The notes under the pieces were generated by a model, which worked only from the letters and a program-made list of their open reading frames with translations, did no database searches and was not told the origin of the DNA. Below, in pieces: positions 27,125 to 37,231 of a stretch of DNA of 64,000 bases; the stretch's first letter is position 1, and every line of letters begins with the position of its first letter. The DNA is from Oceanobacillus rekensis. GTDB taxonomy: Bacteria; Bacillota; Bacilli; Bacillales; Amphibacillaceae. Made by a program: the position numbers and the translations under genes. The stretch covers positions 558,001 through 622,000 of the forward strand of contig NZ_MTBQ01000001.1 of NCBI RefSeq assembly GCF_002153375.1. Reading direction: 5' to 3'.

Positions 27125-28615
27125 ATGAAGAAAGTTACATCCGTTTTTTGGATCACATTGGCAATTACATTATCCCTATCTCTCTGGGGATCCATTGCTC
27201 CTGAGAGCTTTGAAAGCATATCAGGCACTATTATGGGTTATATTTCGGTTCATTTTGGTTGGTATTACTTATTAATTGTAACGATTATTCTTGTATTTTG
27301 TTTATATTTAATCATCAGCCCATTTGGAAAGATTAAACTAGGACGGCCAGACGATAAACCTGAGTTTAGTTATCCCTCCTGGTTCGCTATGCTATTTAGC
27401 GCTGGGTTGGGAATTGGGCTCGTGTTTTACGGGGTAGCTTCACCATTATCCCACTATATAAAAACTCCCCCAACCGCTGAACCAGGTACCACAGAAGCGC
27501 TCGAGGACGCATTACGTGTAACGTTTTTTCATTATGGCATTCATGCATGGGCAATCTATGCGATCATCGCTTTAATTCTCGCCTATTTTATGTTTCGCCA
27601 TGGAAAACGTGGTTTAATCAGTGCAACGCTTGAGCCTTTATTTGGGAATCATATGAATCGCGGCTGGGGGAAAACAGTTGATATCCTTGCTGTATTTGCA
27701 ACCATCATCGGTGTGGCAACGACACTTGGATTTGGTGCAACTCAAATCAATGGTGGTCTTACGTATCTGCTCGGAATCGAGAATTCTTTTTGGGTCCAAC
27801 TCATCATTATATTTGTAGTAACCATCCTGTTTATGTTGTCTACTTACACTGGTCTTAGTAAAGGAATCAAATATTTGAGTAATGTCAACATGGTTTTAGC
27901 TGTTTTACTATTTGCAATAACACTGATTCTTGGCCCTACGCAATACATTTTGAATTCGTTAACCGAGACAATCGGTTCTTATATACAAAGTCTGCCTACA
28001 GAAAGTTTACGATTAGCACCAAATGATGCAGAAGAACGCCAGTGGGTTCTCGACTGGACGGTATTTTTTTGGGCTTGGTGGATTGCCTGGTCACCTTTTG
28101 TAGGGATTTTCATTGCCCGGATATCCAGAGGACGTACGATTCGTGAATTCCTCTTGGGAGTTTTGCTTGTTCCTTCCGTCATAAGTTTTCTATGGTTCGC
28201 TGCTTTTGGTATATCCGGTATCGAAGCACAAAATAATGGAATAGATATTGCTAGTCTACCCGATGAACAAGCATTATTTGGCCTATTTGGCAATTTTCCG
28301 TTCGGTGTTATTTTATCTATCGTTGGGATGTTATTAATTGGAACCTTTTTTATCACATCTGCTGATTCCGCAACTTTCGTATTGGCTATGCAAACAACAA
28401 ATGGCTCTTTATCACCAGCCACATCGGTCAAGTTTGTATGGGGCTTTATTCAATCGGCAACTGCTGCAGTGTTACTATATAGTGGTGGCCTCCAAGCATT
28501 GCAAAACGCTTTGATTGTTGCAGCATTGCCTTTCTCATTTATTATGGTGCTCATGGTGTATTCTTTTTATAAAGCCCTTCTGAAGGAAAGAAAAAAAGAG
28601 GCAAAACCATCGTAG
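27125..28615 (+). CDS. BCCT family glycine betaine/choline-type osmolyte transporter
   Basis: 496-aa secondary transporter with 12 transmembrane helices. The BCCT substrate-site stretch in TM8 is visible (W-AWWIAWSPFVGIFIARISRGR, residues about 317-338), as are the G-L-G-I-G-L-V-F-Y helix near 95 and TSADSATFV near 415. Na+-coupled uptake of glycine betaine or related solutes (OpuD-like) is known for the family. Start ATG with AAAGGGG. It lies right after a MITE copy (end 27076), so promoter sequence may partly derive from the element. Fits a salt-adapted organism. Confidence 0.93.
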   Translation: MKKVTSVFWITLAITLSLSLWGSIAPESFESISGTIMGYISVHFGWYYLLIVTIILVFCLYLIISPFGKIKLGRPDDKPEFSYPSWFAMLFSAGLGIGLVFYGVASPLSHYIKTPPTAEPGTTEALEDALRVTFFHYGIHAWAIYAIIALILAYFMFRHGKRGLISATLEPLFGNHMNRGWGKTVDILAVFATIIGVATTLGFGATQINGGLTYLLGIENSFWVQLIIIFVVTILFMLSTYTGLSKGIKYLSNVNMVLAVLLFAITLILGPTQYILNSLTETIGSYIQSLPTESLRLAPNDAEERQWVLDWTVFFWAWWIAWSPFVGIFIARISRGRTIREFLLGVLLVPSVISFLWFAAFGISGIEAQNNGIDIASLPDEQALFGLFGNFPFGVILSIVGMLLIGTFFITSADSATFVLAMQTTNGSLSPATSVKFVWGFIQSATAAVLLYSGGLQALQNALIVAALPFSFIMVLMVYSFYKALLKERKKEAKPS

Positions 28616-28634
28616 TTGCTTAATAAAATTATAA

Positions 28635-28680
28635 TCGGACCCACCCAGTAGTCAGTGAGTGATTACCGGGTGGGTCCGGA
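28635..28680 (+). terminator. Hairpin after the BCCT gene
   Basis: TCGGACCCACCC / GGGTGGGTCCGGA very stable stem 20 bp after the stop, but without a T tract. Confidence 0.6.
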
Positions 28681-28761
28681 TACCTTGCTACGTAACCATC
28701 TTCCGCATTTTCATGGACAAACGCAGCATGTGAACGGTGGTCAAGTATTTGTGTGAAACTA

Positions 28762-28802
28762 GAAAAAAACAGGAATTGTTCCCTTTAATGTCAATTCCTG
28801 TT
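28762..28802 (-). terminator. Terminator after rsbR-like gene
   Basis: AACAGGAATTG / CAATTCCTGTT stem followed by TTTTT on the minus strand. Confidence 0.88.
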
Positions 28803-28829
28803 CTCTTCTAGTTATTTTTCGGTTTTCTA

Positions 28830-29645
28830 TTAAAATTTTCCAAGTGCTTGTTTTACCGTTGCGTATGACTTCACCGAAGATAAATCGATACCACTATGTA
28901 TAATTGTTTGTACAATTTCTGGACGAATACCTGTTACGGCAATATGAATACCCATTAGACCTAGTCTTTCTCCAAACTGATAGAAAAGATTTGCAATATC
29001 GCTATTAATGGTTAACGTACCTGAAAAATCAACGATAACGCGAGTTACATCCAATTCAGAAATTTTCGGAACTACATTTTCCATAATGTGTTTGGCTCGA
29101 TCCGAATCAATGTCACCAATAATCGGGACTATAACTATTCCATCTTGTATTGGTACAATAGGTGCAGATAGCTCTAAGAGTTCTTTTCGTGTATCTTCAT
29201 TTAATTGATTGGAAAGCCGTTTGTAGTAAAGTAATGTTTCATTTAAACTAACATCCAACATACTATTGATCCACTTTATAATCGAAGCATTTTCCTGAAC
29301 AGATAAGTCAAATTCTATACTCATCTCAGTTACGATGTCATTCAGGATTTCTCTTGTTGGCGGATATCTTCTAATAATTTCTGATATTTCTCCATGAGAT
29401 GATAGTTGCATCTCCGAATTTTTTTTACTCCACTCCATAAGCGAAGCTGGAATTACTTCGTCACTATCATTCAAAAGTGAATCACCCAAAAACTTAAATA
29501 AATCATAATACATATGTGTTGCCCGTTCTTCTTCCCGTTTCGATACAACTAACTGTCCTTTTTGCATAACTGCACAGACTACCTCAGTAGCCAATGTTTC
29601 GGTATGTTCACTTATATACTTAGAGAAACGTAATATTGGGGTCAT
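28830..29645 (-). CDS. RsbR-type stressosome co-antagonist (STAS protein)
   Basis: 271 aa. The N-terminal helical globin-like sensor domain (about 1-135) is followed by a linker helix and a STAS domain (about 155-270) with L-SAPIVPIQDGI, IGDIDSDRA and V-TGIRPEIVQTI, all typical of RsbR paralogues. Such proteins build the stressosome with RsbS/RsbT and tune sigma-B. The position equivalent to the second phosphothreonine (VVDT in RsbRA) reads TINS, so a Ser may replace Thr. No rsbS, rsbT or sigB is nearby, as for dispersed RsbR paralogues. ATG with AAGGAAGG. Confidence 0.85.
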   Translation of the reverse strand: MTPILRFSKYISEHTETLATEVVCAVMQKGQLVVSKREEERATHMYYDLFKFLGDSLLNDSDEVIPASLMEWSKKNSEMQLSSHGEISEIIRRYPPTREILNDIVTEMSIEFDLSVQENASIIKWINSMLDVSLNETLLYYKRLSNQLNEDTRKELLELSAPIVPIQDGIVIVPIIGDIDSDRAKHIMENVVPKISELDVTRVIVDFSGTLTINSDIANLFYQFGERLGLMGIHIAVTGIRPEIVQTIIHSGIDLSSVKSYATVKQALGKF

Positions 29646-29960
29646 CTAGGTTCCTTCCTTCTATTATTCTCTCGACGTAAAAGTCATGATTGGTTACAGC
29701 TATTTCCTTAAATATTTCCTGAATTTTGTCTTTTAATAGTTACTTGCAACGATAATAGGGAGGCGAAAATTGGTAGAATATAATGCTAGAGGCTAATCCC
29801 CTTCAAAATAAACCATAAAATAAAAGAAATGAAAAGTAAAGTAAAATCTCCCCCTTTCCCTTGCAATCCGCGATTTTAGAATCTAATTGGATTAATGATA
29901 AATGTATATCGTTTGGGTTTCCTCATTTCATAGTGTTCGTAAAATTGGTCCTTCCCCTAA

Positions 29961-29995
29961 CAAAGAAAGCGCATTCAATTGTTCGAAATGCGCTC
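29961..29995 (-). terminator. Terminator of the coat-polysaccharide operon
   Basis: AGCGCATT / AATGCGCT stem with CTTTCTTT on the minus strand. Confidence 0.7.
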
Positions 29996-30040
29996 CATTT
30001 ATTGTTATTCAAGTTACTATTTATTTTGCTAATCTACTTA

Positions 30041-31042
30041 TTAGTAATCGTAATAATCTTTATACCAATCAATGAATTCACCTATACCTTCATCAATGGA
30101 TGTTGCTGGTTTATAACCTACATCTTTGATGAGTTCGTCAATATCAGCATAAGTCTGAAGTACATCTCCGTCTTGTAATGGCAGGTACTCTTTTTTTGCT
30201 TCGACACCGAGGTTCTTTTCAATGGCAGCAATGAAATCCATTAGTTTAACCGGATTATTATTACCTATATTGTAAATTTTATATGGGGCAAAACTTGTGC
30301 CGGCATCTGGATTGTTTCCACTCCATGCCACATTTGGGGTAGGTTTATGGTTAATAACCCTTACAATTGCTTCCACAATATCATCAATATAAGTGAAATC
30401 CCGCTTCATGTTCCCATGATTAAATATTTTAATAGGTTTACCTTCCAATATTGCTTTGGTGAACCGGAACAATGCCATATCCGGGCGTCCCCACGGCCCA
30501 TATACAGTGAAAAACCGAAGGCCTGTTGTAGGTAATCCATAAAGGTGGCTGTACGTATGTGCCATCAGTTCATTTGCCTTTTTTGTAGCGGCATATAGGC
30601 TTACGGGATGGTCGACATTATCATGAACGGAGAATGGTAACTTTGTGTTTGCACCATAAACAGAACTTGAGGATGCATAGATAAGATGATTAACTTTATG
30701 GTAGCGGCAAGCTTCAAGTATATTAATGAAACCGACGATATTGGAATTGATATAGGCATGAGGATTTTCCAAACTGTATCGGACCCCTGCCTGGGCAGCC
30801 AGGTCGATAACTACAGTGGGTTGGTATTGCTTAAATAGTTCATTTATTTGTTTTTGATTTTCCCGCTCCATTCGTAAAAATGTAAATCTTTCATTTGCTA
30901 ACCATTTTAAACGGTTTTCCTTTAATTCCACATCATAATAATCATTCATGTTATCTATTCCGATAACAGGATAACCATTAATAAGTAACCGTTTTGTTAG
31001 ATGCGCACCTATAAAACCTGCTGCGCCAGTTACTAAAATCAT
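30041..31042 (-). CDS. UDP-glucuronate 4-epimerase-like (YtcB-like)
   Basis: 333-aa extended short-chain dehydrogenase. Rossmann motif [11 protein letters not shown] at the N-terminus, catalytic S-S-S-V-Y-G and Y-A-A-T-K (Tyr/Lys pair), and the GVRYSLENP and [14 protein letters not shown] blocks typical of UDP-glucuronate epimerases. Start ATG 31042 with AGGAGGTGA; the frame is open further upstream but overlaps the previous gene and has no such site. Converts UDP-glucuronate to UDP-galacturonate, consistent with the UDP-glucose dehydrogenase two genes upstream. Corresponds to ytcB in the B. subtilis ytdA-ytcABC spore polysaccharide set. Confidence 0.88.
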   Translation of the reverse strand: MILVTGAAGFIGAHLTKRLLINGYPVIGIDNMNDYYDVELKENRLKWLANERFTFLRMERENQKQINELFKQYQPTVVIDLAAQAGVRYSLENPHAYINSNIVGFINILEACRYHKVNHLIYASSSSVYGANTKLPFSVHDNVDHPVSLYAATKKANELMAHTYSHLYGLPTTGLRFFTVYGPWGRPDMALFRFTKAILEGKPIKIFNHGNMKRDFTYIDDIVEAIVRVINHKPTPNVAWSGNNPDAGTSFAPYKIYNIGNNNPVKLMDFIAAIEKNLGVEAKKEYLPLQDGDVLQTYADIDELIKDVGYKPATSIDEGIGEFIDWYKDYYDY

Positions 31043-31076
31043 ACCCTCACCTCCTAAATTTAGGGATTCTTTTCCC

Positions 31077-32129
31077 TTACTCTTTCTTATTTGAATTGGA
31101 GTTCGAAAAGTGCAGGGTTGAATCGTCACCGAAAATCCCATAAATTGAATTATTATTGATATTTTTCCCAATCATTTTTGCCCTTTCTCCGAATACACTA
31201 TCCGTAATTTCATAAGGCACATCTCTCAAACAAGATCCTTTTAAAACAATGCTGTTTTTTATATGACATTGTTTTATAACCACATTGGATTCAATAGAAA
31301 CATATGGGCCAATTACAGAATTCTCAACTTTACAGTTCTCTCCAATGATTACAGGTGGAATAATAATAGAATTTTGAGTTATTCCCTCTTCAAAATCATC
31401 ATCCCATTGTGATGGGACCTTTTTAAGCATAGACTGGTTGGCTTCTAACCAACGTTCCACCGTCCCGACATCAAATGTTGGTTCGTTTGTGTTCACATAA
31501 TTGACTGCGTAACCATGGTCTATCATCCATTGGATTGCATCGGTTATTTCATATTCACCTCTTGCAGAGGGAGAAATCGAGTGAATAGCTTTAAAAATAG
31601 TTGCATCAAATATATATGCTCCAATAACAGCTAAATCAGATTTAGGATTTACCGGCTTTTCTTCCAGGTTTTTGATTTTTCCATTTTCAATTTCTGCTAT
31701 ACCATAATCTTTAGGAGAATCTACTTTCGTCACCATCACCGTACCGTTAATTTTTTCTTTATTAAATGAATCCATTAATAAAGCTAACGATTCTTCGATC
31801 AAGTTATCTCCCAACAATAAAACAAAGGAATCTGATCCGATAAAATCCTCCGCTTTGCCTACAGCATGTGCAAGTCCTTTTTGTTCATACTGATAAATAT
31901 AATGAAACTTTATATCTTTGATCTTATATGACTGTACATAGTTCTTAAATATTTCCTCATCATGCGGCTGAATCACCAAACCTATTTCCCGTATGCCCAA
32001 ATTGTATAAATGTTCTATTCCATAATTTATTACGGGTTGATTCGCAACTGGCAATAACGGTTTAGGCTTTGTATACGTCATAGGCCTTAACCTTGTTCCT
32101 TTTCCAGCGGTCAGGATTAAACCCTTCAT
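31077..32129 (-). CDS. Sugar-1-phosphate nucleotidylyltransferase (YtdA/RmlA-long type)
   Basis: 350 aa. The nucleotidyltransferase domain (1-235) has the signature [19 protein letters not shown] and the LLLGDN metal site. A left-handed beta-helix tail (about 250-340, I-I-x-P-x-x-I-G-E-N repeats) marks the long RmlA-like class. It activates glucose-1-phosphate with UTP or TTP. Neighbours that use UDP-glucose favour the UTP reaction (YtdA role), but dTTP cannot be excluded. 28 bp after the dehydrogenase gene and 34 bp before the epimerase: one operon. Confidence 0.87.
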   Translation of the reverse strand: MKGLILTAGKGTRLRPMTYTKPKPLLPVANQPVINYGIEHLYNLGIREIGLVIQPHDEEIFKNYVQSYKIKDIKFHYIYQYEQKGLAHAVGKAEDFIGSDSFVLLLGDNLIEESLALLMDSFNKEKINGTVMVTKVDSPKDYGIAEIENGKIKNLEEKPVNPKSDLAVIGAYIFDATIFKAIHSISPSARGEYEITDAIQWMIDHGYAVNYVNTNEPTFDVGTVERWLEANQSMLKKVPSQWDDDFEEGITQNSIIIPPVIIGENCKVENSVIGPYVSIESNVVIKQCHIKNSIVLKGSCLRDVPYEITDSVFGERAKMIGKNINNNSIYGIFGDDSTLHFSNSNSNKKE

Positions 32130-32157
32130 TTCTTACACCCTTTCTATAGATAGCCCA

Positions 32158-33450
32158 TCAGGAATAACCAATTCCTTTATAATGGAACTGTAAATCCTTT
32201 ACCTTTTTGGCCTCCAGCATATTTCTCCCATCAAAAATATATGGCTGTTTTACTAACTGGTGTACCCTCTCCCAGTCTAGTTCTTTATATACAGGCCAAT
32301 TTGTACAAATGAGAATAGCATCGCATCCTTTAACAGCCTCATATGGATCGCTAGATTGCTGTACCCCTTTGCCGACCCAATCTTTAGATAGTTGAACAAC
32401 CGGATCATGTACAACAACATTCGACTTTTCCTCAAGTAATTGGTCTATGATTGGAAAGGAGACGGATTCTCTTGTATCGTCTGTATGGGACTTGAAAGCC
32501 AATCCAAATATAGCAATTCTTTTACCTTCTAACGTATCAAAACTGTTTTTCACTTTTTCTATGAAATAAGAGCTTTGATTTTTGTTAATCTTCTCTACTT
32601 CTTTTAATAGATGAAGTGGACGTTGATAGGTGTCAGCTGTCAATAATAACTCCTTTATATCCTTAGGAAAACATGAACCACCATAGCCAAGTCCAGGTTC
32701 TAAGAAGTGGGGGCCTATGCGGTCATCCAATCCCATGCCTTTTGATACATCTTTAATGTTAACTCCGAGGGTATCGCAAAGTTTTGCCATTTCGTTTATA
32801 AAAGAGATTTTAGTTGCGAGAAATGCATTGGAAGCATATTTAATCGTTTCCGCTGCCATTGCAGTTGTTTTTAATATAGGACAACTAAAGCTTTGATAGA
32901 GTTTATGCAATGTTTTAAGTGTTGTCTTATTATCACTTCCTATTATGATACGGTCTGGGTAAAGTGCGTCTTGCAATGCACTTCCTTCTCGTAAAAATTC
33001 AGGATTCATTGCTACATTCACGGGGTTGGAATCTGCTCCTGCCTCGCTAATCCATTGCTCTACTTTACTTGTCGTTCCAATTGGTACAGTACTTTTTACA
33101 ATTATCGTTTTCTCCCTATTTTTAAAGCGTCCGATCATTTGAGCAACCTTTTTTAAATAGGTTAAATCAGCATTGCCATTTTCAAGGGGAGGCGTGCCTA
33201 CTGTTATAAAGAGGATGTCATGATTTTCTATCGCCTTTTTAGTGTCTGTTGTAAAGCTTAATCGTTGATGATCCATTTGATTTACTAGCATCTCTTGCAG
33301 GCCCGGCTCGTAAAAATATAATTTCCCTTTTTTTAATGAATCTATTTTCCCCTCATCGATGTCTAAGCCTGTAACCTCATGTCCAGCATTAGCGAATACC
33401 ACTCCCATTGTCGTACCAACGTAACCCATTCCTATAATTAAAACCTTCAT
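32158..33450 (-). CDS. UDP-glucose 6-dehydrogenase (YtcA/TuaD-like)
   Basis: 430-aa UDP-glucose/GDP-mannose dehydrogenase that makes UDP-glucuronate with two NAD+. N-terminal Rossmann motif G-MGYVGTTMG, the T-V-P-I-GT strand, catalytic Cys in GYGGSCFPKD (near 260), and the C-terminal domain with F-K-SHTDDTRES. I use ATG 33450, 7 nt after GGGGAG; in-frame GTG 33465 lies inside that site. First gene of the three-gene minus-strand operon and divergent from cotS-cotSA, matching ytcA of the spore coat polysaccharide genes. Confidence 0.93.
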   Translation of the reverse strand: MKVLIIGMGYVGTTMGVVFANAGHEVTGLDIDEGKIDSLKKGKLYFYEPGLQEMLVNQMDHQRLSFTTDTKKAIENHDILFITVGTPPLENGNADLTYLKKVAQMIGRFKNREKTIIVKSTVPIGTTSKVEQWISEAGADSNPVNVAMNPEFLREGSALQDALYPDRIIIGSDNKTTLKTLHKLYQSFSCPILKTTAMAAETIKYASNAFLATKISFINEMAKLCDTLGVNIKDVSKGMGLDDRIGPHFLEPGLGYGGSCFPKDIKELLLTADTYQRPLHLLKEVEKINKNQSSYFIEKVKNSFDTLEGKRIAIFGLAFKSHTDDTRESVSFPIIDQLLEEKSNVVVHDPVVQLSKDWVGKGVQQSSDPYEAVKGCDAILICTNWPVYKELDWERVHQLVKQPYIFDGRNMLEAKKVKDLQFHYKGIGYS

Positions 33451-33477
33451 CATATATCTCCCCACTTATAAATGATT

Positions 33478-33563
33478 CATACGATTACTATATTGCTATT
33501 TCCAGCTTCAGTAACGGCGATTAAATCGAAAAACTCAAATAAGGCGTACGACTATATCGTATG
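33478..33563. promoter_or_regulatory. Candidate divergent sporulation promoters (facing CATACGAT boxes)
   Basis: The octamer CATACGAT occurs on the plus strand at 33478-33485 (towards cotS) and on the minus strand at 33563-33556 (towards ytcA); the minus copy continues ATA. It matches the -10 consensus of sigma-E (CATACAMT, one mismatch) and is close to that of sigma-K (CATANNNTA). No convincing -35 element was found for either. Confidence 0.35.
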
Positions 33564-33659
33564 GTCTCTAAACGATTTATCTATTTCGTCTATTTGTAAG
33601 GAATCAAACCATACTTTACTTTCCTCGCTGAATACAATGCTTACTACGGAGGTGAAATA

Positions 33660-34763
33660 ATGACGGATCAAACAATTAAACCATGGGCAGAAGAGAATGC
33701 TCCCGATTCTCTTTATGTTCCGGAGTATATCGAGGATATAGCACAGGAAGTTCTAGCGTTTTACGATTTTAATGTTCATCAAATGACCGTAATGGCTACG
33801 AAGGACAAAAAGGGGGGAGCCATTTGGAAAATTGAAACGGATCAAGGACCTTTCAGTTTAAAGTTATTACACCGTAGACCAACACACAGCAAATTCAGTC
33901 TAGGTGCACAAGAATATTTAGTAAAAGAACAAAAGGCAAAAGTTCCAGCAATTATAAAAACAATAGATGGAGAAAACTATGTTGAAATGTGCGGAAAGAT
34001 TTGGTTTGTAGCAAAATGGATTGAGACACTACAACCACTGCCGGAGGATCTGGAAGGCACCAAAATACTATGCCATGCTTTAGGGGAATTTCATAAGCTC
34101 TCACATGGATATGTACCTCCTGCAGATGCAGAACACATTTCCAGGCTTCATCGTTGGCCTAGAACTTACGAAAGAATCGAGAAAAAATTAGGCTGGTTTC
34201 GAAATATCGCAATAGCCTATAGCGATATGCCGGCAAGTTCAACCATACTATCGGCAGTTGATATGTTTGAAAATCAAACCCGCGAAGCACGTGTTCGGCT
34301 GGAGAATTCACCTTATAATAAAATACTTGCTAAAGGCACAAAGGAAGCTGGTCTTGTTCATCAAGATTATGGTTGGTCCAACGCACAACTAGCTGAAGAC
34401 GGAATGTATGTAATTGACTTGGATGGTGTATCGTATGACATTACGATTCGTGACTTAAGAAAACTAATTATTGACCGAATGCATTATCTAAAAAAATGGG
34501 ACATTGATTGGATAAGAGCAATGATTCAAGCTTATGATCAAGCAAATCCAATTTCAGATGAAGTATATGAGATGTTACTCATCGATTTATCATTGCCGAA
34601 TTTATTTTATAAGGAATTGAAATTTATTGTCTATTCTCCCACCACATTTATGACAGAGAAATTAGATGAGGAATTACAGTTGATCATTGAACTGGATAAG
34701 CAAAAATGGCCTGTTCTCGAAGAACTTGCCAGTGATCGGAAAGGAGGTAAAACAGTAACATGA
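33660..34763 (+). CDS. CotS/CotI family spore coat kinase-like protein
   Basis: 367 aa, aminoglycoside-phosphotransferase-like fold typical of CotS, CotI and YutH. Visible are a nucleotide-binding Lys strand (FSLKLLHR), W-FVAKWIET hinge, catalytic L-V-H-Q-D-Y-G-W-S-N (near 236) and V-I-D-L-D-G (near 256). ATG with GGAGGTGAAATA. The gene's stop overlaps the next start (ATGA), so it is translationally coupled to cotSA. It is a coat component and likely phosphorylates or otherwise handles a coat sugar; the exact reaction is unknown for the family. Confidence 0.85.
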   Translation: MTDQTIKPWAEENAPDSLYVPEYIEDIAQEVLAFYDFNVHQMTVMATKDKKGGAIWKIETDQGPFSLKLLHRRPTHSKFSLGAQEYLVKEQKAKVPAIIKTIDGENYVEMCGKIWFVAKWIETLQPLPEDLEGTKILCHALGEFHKLSHGYVPPADAEHISRLHRWPRTYERIEKKLGWFRNIAIAYSDMPASSTILSAVDMFENQTREARVRLENSPYNKILAKGTKEAGLVHQDYGWSNAQLAEDGMYVIDLDGVSYDITIRDLRKLIIDRMHYLKKWDIDWIRAMIQAYDQANPISDEVYEMLLIDLSLPNLFYKELKFIVYSPTTFMTEKLDEELQLIIELDKQKWPVLEELASDRKGGKTVT

Positions 34764-36208
34764 AAATTCTAATCATTTGTACGGAGAAACTACCTGTTCC
34801 AGCCATTCGTGGAGGAGCAATTCAAACGTATATCGACGGTGCACTCCCTGCTTTAAAGCAAAAACACCAAATTACCGTGTTGGGGAGAAATGACGAATTA
34901 CTTCCAAATGAGGAAATGCGAGATAATATCCGTTATATTCGGGTTGATGGCGGTCTTTTGGAAATTTACCGGGAAAATATTATACAGTTCTTAAAATCAA
35001 CACAGGTAAGTTATGACTTAATTCATATTTTTAACCGACCACGCTTAGTAAATGCTGTTCGTGCACTTTCACCCCAATCCAAAATTGTTTTAAGTATGCA
35101 TAATGATATGTTTAAACGGGAAAAAATCGATGCAATTGAAGGGGCAAATGCAGTTAAAAATGTTGATAAAATAATTACTATCAGCAATTATATTGGCAAA
35201 ACAATTAAAGATTTGTTCCCGGAAGCTGCTCCTAAGCTGCAAACAATTTATTCAGGTGTTGATTTAGACCGTTTTGTTCCCTCTTATTCGAAGGAGGCAA
35301 ACGATATAAGGACGAAAATGCGAGAAGCTCATAACCTCTCTTCTAAAAAGGTTATCTTGTACGCTGGCAGACTTTCCCCAAATAAAGGGATTGATGTACT
35401 CATTCGTGCAATTCCTGAATTAGCAAAAAAGCATGATGATATTGCGTTAGTAATTATGGGAAGTAAATGGTTCAGCAACAATTCAATAACAGATTATATT
35501 GCCTATGTTCGCGCACTCGCTGAGCGACTTCCAATCCCAGTTATTCAAACAGGATTTGTCACCCCCGATAAAATCCATGAATGGTTCGTTGCCTCTGACA
35601 TATTTGTTTGTACTTCTCAATGGCAAGAGCCACTGGCCCGAGTCCACTATGAAGCCATGGCGGCAGCATTACCAATCATTACGACGGATCGTGGTGGAAA
35701 TAAAGAAGTCATTGAACCCTATAAAAATGGAATATTGGTAGAAAAACCCGAAGACCCAGGAGAATTTGTTAAACACCTATCATATCTTCTCTCCAATCCG
35801 GAGAAAGGTAAAGAAATGGGAAAATACGGGCGCACCCTAGCTGAGAAACACTATACTTGGGAACGTGTTGTGAACGATATTTCTTCCGTTTGGGATCATG
35901 TTGAAAACATGGAGGGTCAAGATTATGAGATTCTGGATATCAATTATCCGAGTGAAGTGGGTGCGGAGATTATCCATGAATCTTCTCTCACGAACCCGGT
36001 TAGAGTAAATGATACTAGTATAAATTCTTCCACTTATGTAGAAGGCCTGATTGTTCTTAGGCTGCTTCTACAAGCACAACTAGAACAAGAGTCTGATCCT
36101 AAGTTTAAAAAACACACGAAACTAATTTTAAAGAAAATCGAAGCAAAGCTGCGGGACATTGAAGGTATCCGGTTATCAGAAGAATATGATCAGGAAGAAA
36201 GCATTTAG
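34760..36208 (+). CDS. cotSA: CotSA-like GT4 glycosyltransferase, spore coat
   Basis: 482 aa. A GT4 glycosyltransferase occupies residues 1-375: P-A-IRGGAIQTYIDG donor/acceptor loop, S-GVDLDRFVP, V-ILYAGRLSPNKGID and the E-x7-E region E-P-L-ARVHYEAMAA. A C-terminal extension of about 100 aa is helical and acidic. Tightly coupled to cotS as in B. subtilis. Predicted to glycosylate coat protein or build coat polysaccharide from the UDP-sugars made by the divergent operon. Confidence 0.85.
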   Translation: MKILIICTEKLPVPAIRGGAIQTYIDGALPALKQKHQITVLGRNDELLPNEEMRDNIRYIRVDGGLLEIYRENIIQFLKSTQVSYDLIHIFNRPRLVNAVRALSPQSKIVLSMHNDMFKREKIDAIEGANAVKNVDKIITISNYIGKTIKDLFPEAAPKLQTIYSGVDLDRFVPSYSKEANDIRTKMREAHNLSSKKVILYAGRLSPNKGIDVLIRAIPELAKKHDDIALVIMGSKWFSNNSITDYIAYVRALAERLPIPVIQTGFVTPDKIHEWFVASDIFVCTSQWQEPLARVHYEAMAAALPIITTDRGGNKEVIEPYKNGILVEKPEDPGEFVKHLSYLLSNPEKGKEMGKYGRTLAEKHYTWERVVNDISSVWDHVENMEGQDYEILDINYPSEVGAEIIHESSLTNPVRVNDTSINSSTYVEGLIVLRLLLQAQLEQESDPKFKKHTKLILKKIEAKLRDIEGIRLSEEYDQEESI

Positions 36209-36318
36209 CTTAAAAAAGAGTATTGTGTCGGTCGCAAGTTTACGACAAAATTAGTAAAAATTGGGACTGACCTTTGGCTCACATGCTATTTGAGTAAGTC
36301 TTAAAAGAACATGATAAA

Positions 36319-36346
36319 GAAATACACCGAATGTACGGTGTATTTC
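36319..36346 (+). terminator. Hairpin after cotSA
   Basis: GAAATACACCG / CGGTGTATTTC perfect 11-bp stem, 110 bp after the stop. The T tract is short. Confidence 0.6.
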
Positions 36347-36493
36347 CCTAAAACGATATATAAACTAGTTCATCGTAGCATTCAAGATTTTAAGCCGAAT
36401 CGATAGTTCTTGATGTGAGAACGAACAGCCCATGCCCATAACCAAGAAGTGGCACATGCTATTTGTAAACGCTCGTATCAGGATGTACATTCA

Positions 36494-36931
36494 TTAGTTG
36501 ACACCCTCTAATTCTTCTTTTGGATTCCCCTTCGTATCTTCCATTTCCTCTTTTGCAAATTGGCGAATTTTATCAATTGTTCCACGGGGTACCTCAATTG
36601 ATTCTGTTTTTTTAGCTTGCAGTTTTTCGGATAAGTAGTCAGCAGCTTTCCATGGGTTTACGGAATCACCACAAGTATAAACATCTACAGAAACAAAACC
36701 ATATTCCGGCCATGTATGGATCGTCAAATGCGATTCTTTAATGATAACAGCACCTGAAACTCCATATGGATTGAAATGGTGGAAAACCGATTCAACAATC
36801 GTTGCACCTGAATAATCTGCAGCTCCACACATATGCTGTTCAATTAAAGCATTGTTTTCAATTAATTCACTCGGACAACCGTAAAACTCAATTAAAACAT
36901 GTCTCCCTAATGCCGTTTTTCCTAATTCCAT
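36494..36931 (-). CDS. speD: S-adenosylmethionine decarboxylase proenzyme
   Basis: 145 aa, class 1B AdoMetDC. It self-cleaves at the Glu-Ser bond in I-K-ES-HLTIHTWPE (Ser about 67), making the pyruvoyl cofactor, and supplies decarboxylated AdoMet for spermidine synthesis. F-YGCP with the conserved Cys and the VDVYTCGD loop are visible. Start ATG 36931 is chosen: AAAGGAG lies 10 nt before it but only 2 nt before the upstream ATG at 36940. The C-terminal tail of about 25 charged residues is longer than in most homologues. No speE adjacent. Confidence 0.92.
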   Translation of the reverse strand: MELGKTALGRHVLIEFYGCPSELIENNALIEQHMCGAADYSGATIVESVFHHFNPYGVSGAVIIKESHLTIHTWPEYGFVSVDVYTCGDSVNPWKAADYLSEKLQAKKTESIEVPRGTIDKIRQFAKEEMEDTKGNPKEELEGVN

Positions 36932-37231
36932 TTTACGCATTCTCCTTTATACCTGTTATATGAAACGCTAAGCTTTTGTCAACACGTTCCTAGTTATTTA
37001 TATTAATGATATTCCTGAATAATCTCTTTTAGATATTGTTCTTAACTATTGTCATCGTAACATAGCCTTATCCAGTTCCATCTGTTTTTCACTTTTACTT
37101 TCTTGTACGTTACATCAAACTCCAGATTGTAAGGAAGGTAAATTATTTTTCCCAAACCATTATACCAGCCTTCCCAAATTTGTGCGTTTGTCATCTACTA
37201 TTACAAATGTCTTAGGAATGGAGATGAGAAA

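Noticed and set aside
33472-33660. 62-codon open frame in the ytcA-cotS gap
   Set aside because: No ribosome site, low-complexity sequence, and it overlaps the likely divergent promoter region.
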